A stretch of 64,000 bases of DNA from Pseudorhizobium pelagicum (GCA_000722615.1 JOKI01000007.1:114778-178777), one strand, 5' to 3'. Positions 27,501 to 36,358 are shown, counted from the stretch's first letter. Program-made: numbers and translations. The notes: generated by a model from the letters alone, not told the origin.

Positions 27501-28517
27501 TCAACGCGGTGTCGAAGACCTTGCCGGAATGAAGCCATCGAGGCTGCATCGAACGCCTTGCGGGTCATAATCCAGCGCAACCTTGCCGGTAAAGTCTGCG
27601 GCCAGGACCTTTTCGATGATGCGGCTTCCAAATCCCTTTCGAGCGGGCGGGCGAACGGCAGGGCCTCCCAGTTCCGTCCAGACGAGCCTCAGCCGCTGGC
27701 GCTCTTGATCCGAATCCACCGTCCAGCTGACCGTCACCTTGCCGTCGGGAACCGACAGGGCGCCGTACTTCAAGGAGTTGGTCGCAAGTTCGTGGATGGC
27801 CATGGAGAGGGTCAGGGCCTGCTTTGGCGGCAGCGCGACAGGAGGGCCGCTCAGGGTGGCGCAACTGGCTTCCGATGTAAAAGGACGCAGAGTGCTTTCC
27901 AGCACGACCTGCAGTTGGGCGTCCTCGGCGTAGTTGGCCGCCACGAGAGCCTGGGCATGTCCGATCGCGCTGAGCCTTGCGAGGAAGGTCTCCCGCACCG
28001 CATTGACATCGTCGCCCTGCAAGGACTGCTGCGCGATGGCCTGTATCACTGCGACCGTATTCTTGATCCGGTGCACGAGTTCCGTCTCGAGGAGGTCCCG
28101 CTGTTGCTCAAGCTGCTTCCGGTCCGTTATGTCGCGAACAATCAGGACGCCGCCCGTGACCTTGCCATCGCGGATGATGGAGGCGTTCGAGCAGGATACG
28201 GGGATCTGTCGGCCGTCCCGGTGAAAGAAGACGTCTTCGTGGGCCACCAGCGTGCGACCGGTGACGAAGACGTCGCCCAAGGGGCACTCCTCCATCGGGA
28301 AGGGTCTGCCATCGGGCCTGTGATGATGCACGATGTTGTGCAGCAGCGAATTGAGCAATTCGTCACTGCTCCAGCCGAACATCCTCTCGGCTGCAGGATT
28401 GGTGTAGAGCGTGCGCCCTTCCCCATCCATCAGGAAGATGGCGTCTGCCGCATTGGCGGTGATGAGGCCGGCAATGCTCGCGTCGTCCCCCAGCACGTCC
28501 AGCGTAGCCTGCAGCAT
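27501..28517 (-). CDS. HWE-family sensor histidine kinase with PAS domain
   Basis: The 338-residue protein has an N-terminal PAS domain (about 15-132, closing with VLIVRDITDRKQLEQQR) and an HWE kinase core. The phospho-acceptor is H149 (ELVHRIKN); the N-box is AIHELATNSLKYG (H242, N247); the family WxE is W280-T-E282, and the ATP lid GFGSRII is close behind. There is no membrane segment, so it senses a cytoplasmic signal. HWE kinases are typical of Rhizobiales and often act in general stress (PhyR) or light signalling. No response regulator is adjacent, so the partner is unknown. Confidence 0.9.
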   Translation of the reverse strand: MLQATLDVLGDDASIAGLITANAADAIFLMDGEGRTLYTNPAAERMFGWSSDELLNSLLHNIVHHHRPDGRPFPMEECPLGDVFVTGRTLVAHEDVFFHRDGRQIPVSCSNASIIRDGKVTGGVLIVRDITDRKQLEQQRDLLETELVHRIKNTVAVIQAIAQQSLQGDDVNAVRETFLARLSAIGHAQALVAANYAEDAQLQVVLESTLRPFTSEASCATLSGPPVALPPKQALTLSMAIHELATNSLKYGALSVPDGKVTVSWTVDSDQERQRLRLVWTELGGPAVRPPARKGFGSRIIEKVLAADFTGKVALDYDPQGVRCSLDGFIPARSSTPR

Positions 28518-28594
28518 CTCTGTCCCTCTTCTAAAACACCTTCATAAACGAACTGCGTGTGTTCTAGATAGCTCAGCGAGCAGCTTTCGATGGA

Positions 28595-28622
28595 AAAAAT
28601 CCAGGCTCAAAAATCCAGGCTC
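28595..28622. repeat. Perfect 14-bp tandem repeat downstream of tRNA-Arg
   Basis: AAAAATCCAGGCTC occurs twice in a row with no mismatch. On the minus strand each unit ends in a T-run (GGATTTTT), directly in the path of the tRNA transcript, so it may contribute to termination. The HWE kinase start is about 80 bp further on. Confidence 0.7.
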
Positions 28623-28649
28623 GATGAGGGCGCACGGTTGCGGTGCCAA

Positions 28650-28726
28650 TGGTGATCCCGACGCGATTCGAACGCGTGACCCCCAGATTAGGAATCTGGT
28701 GCTCTATCCTGCTGAGCTACGGGACC
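28650..28726 (-). tRNA. tRNA-Arg (anticodon CCT), CCA encoded
   Basis: On the minus strand the sequence folds as a complete cloverleaf: acceptor GGTCCCG with CGGGATC (one G-T pair), a D-arm with AGCTCAG...GAGC, the anticodon stem CCAGA/TCTGG around the loop TTCCTAA with anticodon CCT, and the T-arm with GTTCGAATC. The final CCA is encoded. It reads the AGG arginine codon, which is rare in GC-rich rhizobia. No integrase or attachment-site repeat flanks it. Confidence 0.97.
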
Positions 28727-28744
28727 ACTGGTCAGCATCCATAC

Positions 28745-28773
28745 AAAAGGCGCCCGCTGAAGCCAAGCCTTTT
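28745..28773 (-). terminator. Terminator-like hairpin after the M20 amidohydrolase gene
   Basis: AAAAGGC and GCCTTTT pair around a 15-base loop between the amidohydrolase stop (28829) and the tRNA. On the minus strand the second arm ends in TTTTG, giving a short U-run. A second, longer GC stem lies at 28782-28810 without a U-run. Confidence 0.5.
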
Positions 28774-28828
28774 CGGAAGGGGCGTGGCGGGTTCGAAGCG
28801 CCCGCCACGCGCACGGTCGATTGCAGCC

Positions 28829-29992
28829 TCAGTCGCTGAGCCGCTGTTCGGCCAGACGCACCCAGTAGGAAATGCCGTAGGCGATGGCGTCGTCGGCAAA
28901 GTCGTAGGCCGGGTTGTGCAGCGGTGCGCTGTCACCGTTGCCGATGAAGATGAAGGCGCCGGGGCGGCTCTTCAGCATGTAGGCGAAATCCTCGCCGGCC
29001 ATCGACGGTTCGACCTCCACGTCCAGGTTCTTCGGCCCCACGACGTCCGAGGCTGCACGGATGGCGTTCTCCGTTTCGCGGTCGTGGTTGGTGGTGACGG
29101 GGCAGTTGCGTTCGTATTCGATCTCGGCGGTGGCCCCATGGGCAAGCATGGTGCCTTCGACGATCTGGCGGATGCGGGTCTCGGCGAGATCGCGCACCTC
29201 TTCGCTGAGGCTGCGGACGGTGCCGCCGAGCACGGCGCTGTCGGGAATGATGTTGTGGGTGGTGCCGGCCTGGAAGCGGGTGACCGAGACGACGACGGAG
29301 CTCAGCGGATCGGCATTGCGGGCGGCAATGGTCTGAAGGGTGCCGACGAGCTGCGCGCCGATCAGGATCGGGTCGACCGTCCGGTGCGGCTGGGCGGCAT
29401 GGCCGCCGCGGCCCTTTATGGTCACCGTGAACTTGTCGGGTGCGGCCATGATGCCGCCACGCCGGATGGCGAACTGGCCGACAGGAATGCCCGGCATGTT
29501 GTGCATGCCATAGACCTCGTCGATGCTGAAGCGCTCCATCAGCCCGTCCTGGATCATGGCGAGCGCGCCGGCGCCGCCCTCTTCGGCCGGCTGGAAGATG
29601 ACGGCAACCGTGCCATTGAAATTGCGGGTCTCCGCCAGGTGTCTTGCGGCGCCGAGCAGCATGGAGGTATGGCCGTCGTGGCCGCAGGCGTGCATCTTGC
29701 CGGACGTCGTGGAAGACCAGGGCTTGCCCGTCACCTCGTCGAGCGGCAGGGCGTCCATGTCGGCGCGCAGGCCGATCGTGCGGCTGCCGGGCCCGCGACC
29801 ATGGATGAGGCCGACCACGCCGGTGCGGCCTATGCCGGTCACGACCTCGTCGACGCCGAAGTCGCGCAGACGCGCTTCCACGAAGGCTGCGGTATCCTGG
29901 ACATCATAGAGAATTTCGGGATGTTGATGAAGATGGCGGCGCCACTCGGTCACTTCCGCCTGTAGCTCGGCGGCTCGATTGATGATCGGCAT
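28829..29992 (-). CDS. M20-family amidohydrolase (hippurate hydrolase/IAA-amino-acid hydrolase type)
   Basis: The 387-residue metallopeptidase has the family motifs: HQHPEILYDV near the start, the metal-binding HACGHDGHTSMLLGA (near 100-114), the glutamate pair QPAEEGG and the dimerisation-domain GRGGHAAQPH. Members cleave N-acyl amino acids (hippurate, indole-acetyl or N-acetyl forms). The substrate is not predictable from motifs alone. The start at 29992 (MPIINRAAEL) follows GGGA; a longer frame to 30097 begins with unrelated residues. It is divergent from the D,D-carboxypeptidase gene across ~155 bp. Confidence 0.92.
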   Translation of the reverse strand: MPIINRAAELQAEVTEWRRHLHQHPEILYDVQDTAAFVEARLRDFGVDEVVTGIGRTGVVGLIHGRGPGSRTIGLRADMDALPLDEVTGKPWSSTTSGKMHACGHDGHTSMLLGAARHLAETRNFNGTVAVIFQPAEEGGAGALAMIQDGLMERFSIDEVYGMHNMPGIPVGQFAIRRGGIMAAPDKFTVTIKGRGGHAAQPHRTVDPILIGAQLVGTLQTIAARNADPLSSVVVSVTRFQAGTTHNIIPDSAVLGGTVRSLSEEVRDLAETRIRQIVEGTMLAHGATAEIEYERNCPVTTNHDRETENAIRAASDVVGPKNLDVEVEPSMAGEDFAYMLKSRPGAFIFIGNGDSAPLHNPAYDFADDAIAYGISYWVRLAEQRLSD

Positions 29993-30146
29993 TCGGTTCC
30001 CTGTTCTTGTCTTTTTACGAGATCGTGAATCGCCCTCCCAAGGCATTGTGCTCCTCACGATTGACGCAATCAACGATCTTTGCCATTGCTTGGCCACATA
30101 GGCAAACTATTGCCGCTCTCGTTCCCCCGCCAACGAGGTTATCGTT

Positions 30147-31244
30147 TTGCTCAAGCGTCACTCCACCTTGCCCTGTCTTTCCAGGCTGGCTGCAGCCCTG
30201 ACCGCTGCTGCCGTCTTTGTCTCAGCAGGAAGTGCGTTCGCCAATCCGCAGATGGTGGTGGATGTGCGCACGGGGCGCGTGATCACGCATGAGGATGCCT
30301 TCAAGAAGTGGTATCCGGCCTCGCTCACGAAGCTGATGACGGCCTATCTGACGTTCAAGGCGCTGAAGGGAAACCAGCTTTCCCTCGAGACGCCCGTGAC
30401 CATGAGCAAGAAGGCTGCCGACCAGCCGGCCAGCAAGATGTATTTCAAGCCGGGCTCCAAGTTGACGCTCGACAGTGCGTTGAAGCTCCTGCTCGTGAAG
30501 TCCGCCAACGACGTGGCGGTCGCGGTGGCCGAGACGGTCGGCGGATCCCTCGATCAGTTCGTCGGGATGATGAATGCGGAGGCGCAGCGCCTCGGCATGA
30601 CCTCGACGCGCTTCATCAATCCGCACGGGCTGCCGGGCAAGGGTCAGTATACGACGGCGCGTGACCTTGCCGTCCTGGCGCTGCAGCTGAAGCGCGAGTT
30701 TCCGGAGTATGCAGGCTATTTTGCGCTGGAAGGCGTCAGCACCGGCGCGAAGAATTATCCGAACTACAACATGCTGGTGGGTCGCTTCAACGGCGCCGAC
30801 GGCATGAAGACCGGCTTCATCTGCGCTTCCGGCTTCAACCAGGTCTCCTCGGCGACACGCAATGGGCGCACGGTCATCTCCATCGTGCTCGGCTCCGACA
30901 GCCTGGCGGGACGCGCGGACGACTCGGCGGATCTCCTGCAGAAGGCTCTGACCTCGCCATCCGGTCAGGGCGTGCCGCTTGCATCGCTGGCGCCCTATGG
31001 CGACACCGCGACGGTCAACGACATCAGCGCCGAGATCTGCAATCCCAAGGCGGCCAAGGTGCGCAGCGAAGGTCGCGACGACGCCGGGCGCATGGTCGTT
31101 CGCTCGCCCTATATCCACGAGATGACGCGGCCGCCGCGCTACAGCTTCGCCGGGCTGATCCCCGGCTCGGAGATCGCTGCGGGCAAGACCGGGCAGAACG
31201 AGATCGCCAACGTGCCGATCCCGCTGCCGCGTCCGACCTTCTGA
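30147..31244 (+). CDS. D-alanyl-D-alanine carboxypeptidase (S11, DacA-like)
   Basis: The 365-residue precursor has a signal peptide (cleavage after AFA at about 32) and the three penicillin-binding motifs: S59-L-T-K62, S119-A-N121 and K221-T-G223. These low-molecular-weight PBPs trim the terminal D-Ala from peptidoglycan pentapeptides in the periplasm. The start is probably a TTG at 30147, 8 nt after GAGG; no ATG precedes the signal peptide in frame. The C-terminus ends in a Pro-rich stretch (PIPLPRPTF) and lacks a clear amphipathic membrane-anchor helix. The gene lies 14 bp ahead of the GTPase gene and is likely cotranscribed with it. Confidence 0.93.
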   Translation: MLKRHSTLPCLSRLAAALTAAAVFVSAGSAFANPQMVVDVRTGRVITHEDAFKKWYPASLTKLMTAYLTFKALKGNQLSLETPVTMSKKAADQPASKMYFKPGSKLTLDSALKLLLVKSANDVAVAVAETVGGSLDQFVGMMNAEAQRLGMTSTRFINPHGLPGKGQYTTARDLAVLALQLKREFPEYAGYFALEGVSTGAKNYPNYNMLVGRFNGADGMKTGFICASGFNQVSSATRNGRTVISIVLGSDSLAGRADDSADLLQKALTSPSGQGVPLASLAPYGDTATVNDISAEICNPKAAKVRSEGRDDAGRMVVRSPYIHEMTRPPRYSFAGLIPGSEIAAGKTGQNEIANVPIPLPRPTF

Positions 31245-31258
31245 GCCGCGCGAAGACC

Positions 31259-32389
31259 ATGTCGGCTTCTCAGAACCGCATACCGGTCACCATCATCACC
31301 GGCTTCCTTGGCGCGGGCAAGTCGTCGCTGCTCAACCGCATTCTCAAGGATCCGGCAACGAGCGACACGGCCGTCATCATCAACGAGTTCGGCGAGGTCG
31401 GCATCGACAACCTGCTGGTGGAATCCTCAGGCGACACGCTGGTGCAGCTGTCCAACGGCTGCCTGTGCTGCACGGTGCGCGGCGAACTTGTCGATACGCT
31501 GGCCTCGCTGATGGATGCGATGCAGACGGGCCGCATGACGCCGATCCGGCGCGTCGTCATCGAGACCACCGGTCTTGCCGATCCGGCACCCGTTATGCAA
31601 TCGGTCATGGGCCATCCCGTAATGGCACAGAGCTTCGAGCTCGATGGCGTGATCACGGTGGTCGATGCCGTCAACGGCTGTTCGACCCTGGAACGGCATG
31701 TCGAGGCGGTGAAACAGGTGGCTGTCGCGGATCGGCTCATCGTCTCGAAGACCAGCATGGCGACCAGCGAGCAGCTGCTCGATTTGCACGCGCGGCTCGA
31801 CCGGCTGAACCCGCGGGCGGTGCGGATGGATGCCGATGCGCCGGAGGCAGCGACCGCTTTGGTTCTGCAGAACGGGCTCTACGATCCGGCGACGAAGATC
31901 GCCGATGTGGATCGCTGGCTGCGCGACGAAATGGCCAGCAGCCACCACGCGCATGACCACCACCATCACCATGATCACGGTCACCATCATCATCACGATG
32001 TGAACCGCCACGGCGCCGACATCCGCTCCTTCTCGATTCTTCACGACCGGCCGGTAGACCCTGCGGCCATCGAGATGTTCGTCGACCTGTTGCGGTCGGC
32101 CCATGGCGAGAAGCTGTTGCGGATGAAGGCGATCGTGGCGCTGTCGGACAATCCCGACCGGCCGCTCGTTCTGCACGGGGTGCAGTCGATCTTCCATCCG
32201 CCGCAGCGGCTGGCCGCCTGGCCTGAAGGGTCCGACCGTCGCACGCGCATGGTGCTGATCACGCAGGATCTGCCGGAGGAATTCGTCGCCGACCTGTTTG
32301 CAGCCTTCACGGGCACGCCGCGGGTGGACCGGCCGGACCGCGCTGCGCTGGAGGACAATCCGCTCGCCGTTCCCGGCTTGCGGATGTAG
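31259..32389 (+). CDS. COG0523 (CobW/G3E) GTPase with long histidine-rich loop
   Basis: The 376-residue protein has Walker A GFLGAGKS (15-22), the metal-binding CxCC (C68, C70, C71; GCLCC) and a CobW C-terminal domain. Residues ~232-252 are a His-rich loop (about 17 His), common in COG0523 proteins that handle zinc, cobalt or other divalent metals. The guanine-recognition motif, usually NKxD or SKxD, reads SKTS (163-166), so the Asp is replaced by Ser. This may lower GTP specificity. Its link to the carboxypeptidase upstream is only positional. It is not the CobW of the cobalamin operon, because cobS and cobT are 8 kb away. Confidence 0.9.
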   Translation: MSASQNRIPVTIITGFLGAGKSSLLNRILKDPATSDTAVIINEFGEVGIDNLLVESSGDTLVQLSNGCLCCTVRGELVDTLASLMDAMQTGRMTPIRRVVIETTGLADPAPVMQSVMGHPVMAQSFELDGVITVVDAVNGCSTLERHVEAVKQVAVADRLIVSKTSMATSEQLLDLHARLDRLNPRAVRMDADAPEAATALVLQNGLYDPATKIADVDRWLRDEMASSHHAHDHHHHHDHGHHHHHDVNRHGADIRSFSILHDRPVDPAAIEMFVDLLRSAHGEKLLRMKAIVALSDNPDRPLVLHGVQSIFHPPQRLAAWPEGSDRRTRMVLITQDLPEEFVADLFAAFTGTPRVDRPDRAALEDNPLAVPGLRM

Positions 32390-32394
32390 GGCCC

Positions 32395-32628
32395 TCAGCC
32401 CTTGCGGATCCGGAAGCGGTGCCCGTCTTCCGTCGTTTGGCCTTCAATCAGCTGATGTCCGTCTTCCCGGCAGAAATGCGGGATGTCGATGCCTGCCAGC
32501 GGATCGCTGGTCTCGACCACCAGCTCCTCGCCGGAGCGCATCGCGTCCATGCGCTTGCGGGTCTTGAGAACGGGAAGGGGGCATTTCAGCCCCCTCAAGT
32601 CGTAGAGACTGGCCGTCTCGTCGGTCAT
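32395..32628 (-). CDS. TusA-family sulfur-carrier protein
   Basis: The 77-residue protein has the TusA/YedF fold with the persulfide cysteine in the hallmark LRGLKCPLPVLKTRK. TusA proteins relay sulfur for tRNA thiolation, molybdenum cofactor or other routes. The ATG at 32628 overlaps the stop of the upstream transpeptidase gene in an ATGA junction, so translation is coupled; a frame extending 7 codons upstream is less likely. It converges on the GTPase gene with only 5 bp between stops. Confidence 0.9.
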   Translation of the reverse strand: MTDETASLYDLRGLKCPLPVLKTRKRMDAMRSGEELVVETSDPLAGIDIPHFCREDGHQLIEGQTTEDGHRFRIRKG

Positions 32629-33917
32629 TCCGACGCCCAGAATTTCCACAGTGGCTTCTTCTCGGCGGTGCTGACGGGCGGTGCGGCGTAGGCAAGCGGA
32701 TTGGGCGCCGGGATCGGAACGGTGGTGGTCGTCGAAGAACCGTCGGCAGCTGCCGTCTCAGCGGGGGCCTGTTCCCAGGTCGTGGCAGTCTGTGGCAGGC
32801 GGTCCTGTTTCATCCGCTCGGCAGCGGTTGCCGGACGGCTTGAGGTTGAGGTCGACGTGGAGGCAAGCATCGGCGTCGCGGGCGTGCTCTGCGGGCCGGA
32901 GCGTTTTGCCATCAACGCTTCGAATTCCTGGCGCTTCAGAAGCTTTCCGGCTTCCAGCGAGGTGCCGGTCGGCGCGTAGGCAAGATCACGACCCTTGCGC
33001 TTTGCAGCAACCACTGCCTTGCGCTCCGCTTCCGTCGGCTCGTACCAGACCATGCCGTCCAGCTTCTTCATCGCCTTGTCGTAGGCGACCTCGTAGGTCT
33101 TCTGATAGGAGGCCAGGGCGACGTTGAGCGCCGGCGGGGTCGACATCGGCGGGCATGCTGCTGCGGCACTGCTGATCGTACCTTCGACCTGCTGGTTGAA
33201 GACGTATTTCTTCTCGCAGATATTGACCTCTGGCGGACGCTTGGTCACCTCGAAGTTGTCGTATCCGACCTTCAGCATCTTCCAGAAATCAAGGTGTTCG
33301 CTGTCGCGGTGACGGGCCATGTTCTCGGCGGTCATCCGGAAGGGGAAGGCCTGCAACTGGACCGCCGTCTGGCCGCCCTTGAAGGCGTCCCGCGCGAAGG
33401 CATAGATCTCCAGCACCTGCGCGTCCGTCATCGAATAGCAGCCGGACGACGAGCAGGCGCCGTGGATCATCAGGTTGGAGCCGGTGCGGCCCTGGGCCTG
33501 GTCAAAGCGGTTCGGGAAGCCTGTATTGATCGCCAGATAATAGTTGGAATTCGGGTTCAGGTGCGCTGGCGTCAGGTTGTAGAAACCTTCGGGCGCCTGG
33601 CGGTCGCCCTCCTTCACCTTCGGGCCTAGCTTGCCGGACCAGGCGCAGATCGAATAGCTGGCGATCACGTCGAAACGTCCGTCTGCCTTCGCCTTCCAGA
33701 TCTCGAGAGCGCCTTCTTCCTTGAAGATGCGCATCATGATCGGAGAATTGCGGGGCATGTTCTTCTTCTGCATCTCGGTCACGATGCGCGATGGAAGAGG
33801 CTGCTCAACCTTGTTCTTGACGTGGGACAGGTCGACGGAATCGAGAGTGTCGTTGCAGCCTGCCAGTGCAGTCGCGAAGAAAAGGGCGAGGGCAATGTTT
33901 CTCAGGCGTATCGACAT
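32625..33917 (-). CDS. YafK-like L,D-transpeptidase lipoprotein
   Basis: This ~430-residue protein starts with a lipoprotein signal (ALFFATALAGC; lipidated Cys around residue 21) and carries a YkuD-type catalytic domain at about 45-190. The catalytic motif is MIHGACSSSGCYSMT, with His and Cys at the usual spacing. Unlike typical YafK (~250 residues) it has a ~190-residue C-terminal extension, Ala/Thr/Ser-rich and probably disordered, ending LWKFWASE. L,D-transpeptidases form 3-3 crosslinks, or link or remove proteins from peptidoglycan (YafK/DpaA is a hydrolase). The start at 33917 (MSIRLRN) fits the signal peptide; an alternative GTG lies 9 bp upstream. Confidence 0.88.
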   Translation of the reverse strand: MSIRLRNIALALFFATALAGCNDTLDSVDLSHVKNKVEQPLPSRIVTEMQKKNMPRNSPIMMRIFKEEGALEIWKAKADGRFDVIASYSICAWSGKLGPKVKEGDRQAPEGFYNLTPAHLNPNSNYYLAINTGFPNRFDQAQGRTGSNLMIHGACSSSGCYSMTDAQVLEIYAFARDAFKGGQTAVQLQAFPFRMTAENMARHRDSEHLDFWKMLKVGYDNFEVTKRPPEVNICEKKYVFNQQVEGTISSAAAACPPMSTPPALNVALASYQKTYEVAYDKAMKKLDGMVWYEPTEAERKAVVAAKRKGRDLAYAPTGTSLEAGKLLKRQEFEALMAKRSGPQSTPATPMLASTSTSTSSRPATAAERMKQDRLPQTATTWEQAPAETAAADGSSTTTTVPIPAPNPLAYAAPPVSTAEKKPLWKFWASE

Positions 33918-34094
33918 GAACACCACTTGGATTGCTGAGGGCGAGTAACGGGCACAAGAGCCATAATAATGAAGCGGTAATCTTTACATCTTCTTAAACG
34001 CTGGCGTCCGCCTGTCCAGCAAAACCCCGCATTCGCCTCGGGATTTGTGCAAAACATCAGCTTTAATGGGGCGATTTGAAGGCAGTGACCCGGA

Positions 34095-35048
34095 TTAGAG
34101 GTTACGGCCGATCTGCAGGAACTTCTGCCGACGGGCATTGCGCACCTCGTCGCCCGACATCTGGCCCAGCTCCTCGAGCGCCGAAAAGATCACATCGCCG
34201 GTGTTCTCGATGACCGTTTCGGGATCACGGTGCGCGCCGCCGGTCGGTTCGGGAATGATGTCGTCGATCACGCCCAGCTCCTTCAGGTCGGGTGCCGTGA
34301 TGCGCATATTGGTCGCGGCTTCCTTTGCGCGCGTGGAATCGCGCCAGAGGATGGAGGCGGCCCCTTCAGGCGAAATGACCGAGTAGATGGCGTGCTCGAG
34401 CATGTAGACCCGGTTGCCGGTGGCAATCGCGATCGCTCCGCCGGAGCCGCCTTCGCCGATGACCACGGAGACCATCGGAACCCGCAGGGAGAGACACATT
34501 TCCGTCGAGCGGGCGATGGCTTCCGCCTGACCGCGCTCTTCCGCTCCAACGCCCGGGTAGGCGCCGGCCGTGTCGATGAGCGAGATCACCGGCAGGCCGA
34601 AACGGTCGGCCATTTCCATGACGCGGACGGCCTTGCGGTAGCCTTCCGGGCGCGGGCTGCCGAAATTGTGCTTCAGGCGGCTCTTGGTGTCGTGGCCCTT
34701 CTCCTGGCCCATGACGGCAACGGGCTGTCCCCGGAAACGGGCAAGCCCGGCCTGGATCGCCGCGTCCTCGCCGAAATTCCGGTCGCCCGCCAGCGGCGTG
34801 AAATCCGTGAACAGCTGGGCGGCATAGTTCATGAAGTGCGGGCGCTGCGGATGGCGCGCGACCTGCGTTCTCTGCCAGGCGTTCAGCTTGCCGTAGATGT
34901 CTTCCATCGCCTCGCGGACGCGGACTTCCAGGCGCGCGATCTCATCCGACGTGTCGATGCTTTCGTCTTCGGCGGCAATCTTCTTGAGCTCGTGGATTTT
35001 GGCCTCGAGGTCTGAGATGGGCTTTTCGAAGTCGAGATATGTCTGCAT
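34095..35048 (-). CDS. accA: Acetyl-CoA carboxylase carboxyltransferase subunit alpha
   Basis: The 317-residue protein is a full-length AccA. It has the N-terminal helix MQTYLDFEKPISDLEAKI, the biotin/acetyl-CoA carboxyltransferase fold with QEKGHDTKSRLKHNFG, DTAGAYPGVGAEERG, and IGEGGSGGAIAI with the SPEGAASILWRD stretch. With AccD it moves the carboxyl group from biotin to acetyl-CoA to make malonyl-CoA for fatty-acid synthesis. It is downstream of xerD (42 bp) on the same strand and probably belongs to the same transcript. No zinc-finger is expected here; that is in AccD. Confidence 0.97.
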   Translation of the reverse strand: MQTYLDFEKPISDLEAKIHELKKIAAEDESIDTSDEIARLEVRVREAMEDIYGKLNAWQRTQVARHPQRPHFMNYAAQLFTDFTPLAGDRNFGEDAAIQAGLARFRGQPVAVMGQEKGHDTKSRLKHNFGSPRPEGYRKAVRVMEMADRFGLPVISLIDTAGAYPGVGAEERGQAEAIARSTEMCLSLRVPMVSVVIGEGGSGGAIAIATGNRVYMLEHAIYSVISPEGAASILWRDSTRAKEAATNMRITAPDLKELGVIDDIIPEPTGGAHRDPETVIENTGDVIFSALEELGQMSGDEVRNARRQKFLQIGRNL

Positions 35049-35090
35049 GAGATCCGTGTTCCGATCATTCTAGCCAGGTCGGCGGGCCCT

Positions 35091-36035
35091 CTATTCCCGG
35101 TTTTTTGCCAGTTTTGCAAGAGGGTGATGCGTTTGTACCAATTGGCGCAACCTCTCTTCAAGCACGTGGGTATAGATCTGTGTGGTGGAAATGTCCGAAT
35201 GGCCAAGCAGTTCCTGTACCACGCGAAGGTCGGCACCATTCTGCAGCAGGTGACTTGCGAAGGCGTGCCGCATCACGTGCGGAGAGATTGCGGAGCTTTT
35301 GAGGCCGGCGCGGGCGGCAAGCGCCTTGAGGTCGCGGCCGAAGACCTGCCGCGGCAGATAGCCCTCCTTGCCGGAGGAGGGAAAGAGCCAGGGATTGTCG
35401 TCGGCGTCTGGGATTTCCGCACGCCTCGCCTCGCCGTAGCGCCGCACCGTTTCAATTGCGGAGCGGGACAGGGGAACGAGCCTCTCCTTGTTGCCCTTTC
35501 CCTTGACGATCAGGAAGCGGCCTTCCTGATCGAGAACCCGCGCCGGGAGCGAGACCAGTTCGCTGACGCGCATGCCGGTGGCATAGAGCAGTTCCAGGAG
35601 CGTCAGCATCCGCAGCCGGGAGAATTGGCCGGGGGAGGTATCGTCCGCTTCCTCGGCGGCACGCGTGAGGAGCCGGGTCACCTCCTCTTCGCTCATGATC
35701 TTCGGCAGCGTCCTGCCCTTTGCCGGGCTGTCGAGAACTGCCGTCGGGTCATCCCCACGCAGGCCCTCGGCGTAGAGGAACTTGTAGAACTGCCGCATCG
35801 CCGACAGTCGCCGTGCCTGAGAGCTCGGGGCAAATCCGCTCTTGCCCAGACCGGAGAGATAGGCGCGCAGGTCGCTGCTGCTGGCCTCGATCGTCTGCAC
35901 CCGCCTGGCCGCCATGAAGCCGAAGAGGTCTTCGAGGTCGTGTTCGTAGGAGACGAGCGTGTTGCCGGCCGCGCCCCGTTCGGCGCTCATCATCTCCAGG
36001 AAGGCTTCGATATGGGCTCGGGTCAGGTCGGCCAC
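35091..36035 (-). CDS. xerD: Site-specific tyrosine recombinase XerD
   Basis: The 314-residue recombinase has the SAM-like N-terminal core-binding domain and the catalytic domain with all six tyrosine-recombinase residues: R156 (ATGMRVSEL), K180 (VKGKGNK), H253-x-x-R256 (SPHVMRHAF), H279 (LLGHSDIS) and the nucleophile Y288 (TQIYTHV). Length and position with accA and aroK are those of the housekeeping XerD that resolves chromosome dimers at dif, not a phage integrase. It starts 7 bp after the small membrane protein gene. Confidence 0.95.
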   Translation of the reverse strand: MADLTRAHIEAFLEMMSAERGAAGNTLVSYEHDLEDLFGFMAARRVQTIEASSSDLRAYLSGLGKSGFAPSSQARRLSAMRQFYKFLYAEGLRGDDPTAVLDSPAKGRTLPKIMSEEEVTRLLTRAAEEADDTSPGQFSRLRMLTLLELLYATGMRVSELVSLPARVLDQEGRFLIVKGKGNKERLVPLSRSAIETVRRYGEARRAEIPDADDNPWLFPSSGKEGYLPRQVFGRDLKALAARAGLKSSAISPHVMRHAFASHLLQNGADLRVVQELLGHSDISTTQIYTHVLEERLRQLVQTHHPLAKLAKNRE

Positions 36036-36042
36036 GCGGACC

Positions 36043-36198
36043 TCACTCCTGTGGCGCAGGGTTCAGGCGTTCCGACGGGACACGAACGGTGACATCGCGT
36101 TCTCGCGGCTCGACGAGGAAGACCAGAGCCAGCATGCTCCCGTAGATGATCGCGGCGATGACCGCGATGACGGACAGGAAGCGGAAGAGGGTGGGCAT
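36043..36198 (-). CDS. Small single-pass membrane protein upstream of xerD
   Basis: This 51-residue protein is mostly one hydrophobic segment ([25 protein letters not shown] is its region; residues ~4-28) followed by a short charged tail with [15 protein letters not shown]. The ATG at 36198 has a plausible GGGAT/AAGGAAAT site; an upstream in-frame methionine adds 14 basic residues. It overlaps nothing and ends 7 bp before xerD. The stretch between it and aroK is a divergent promoter region. Function unknown; likely conserved because of the tight coupling to xerD. Confidence 0.7.
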   Translation of the reverse strand: MPTLFRFLSVIAVIAAIIYGSMLALVFLVEPRERDVTVRVPSERLNPAPQE

Positions 36199-36358
36199 CG
36201 GTCGGGATTTCCTTCGCGAATCCTGATGGAGACGGTTCAACTATATGCGAAATGGCTGCTGCATGCGCAAGCTGGCGTTGAGCCGGGACTTTGCGCACCG
36301 CATGGCTTGACGCTGCGGGTCCATTTGTCGATACCCTTCTATAAATGGATCTCGGACG

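Noticed and set aside
28650..28726. tRNA-Arg as an integration site for a genomic island
   Set aside because: No integrase, no repeat of the tRNA 3' end, and core genes on both sides.
35091..36035. Tyrosine recombinase as a mobile-element integrase
   Set aside because: Length, motifs and neighbours (accA, aroK) are those of the housekeeping XerD.
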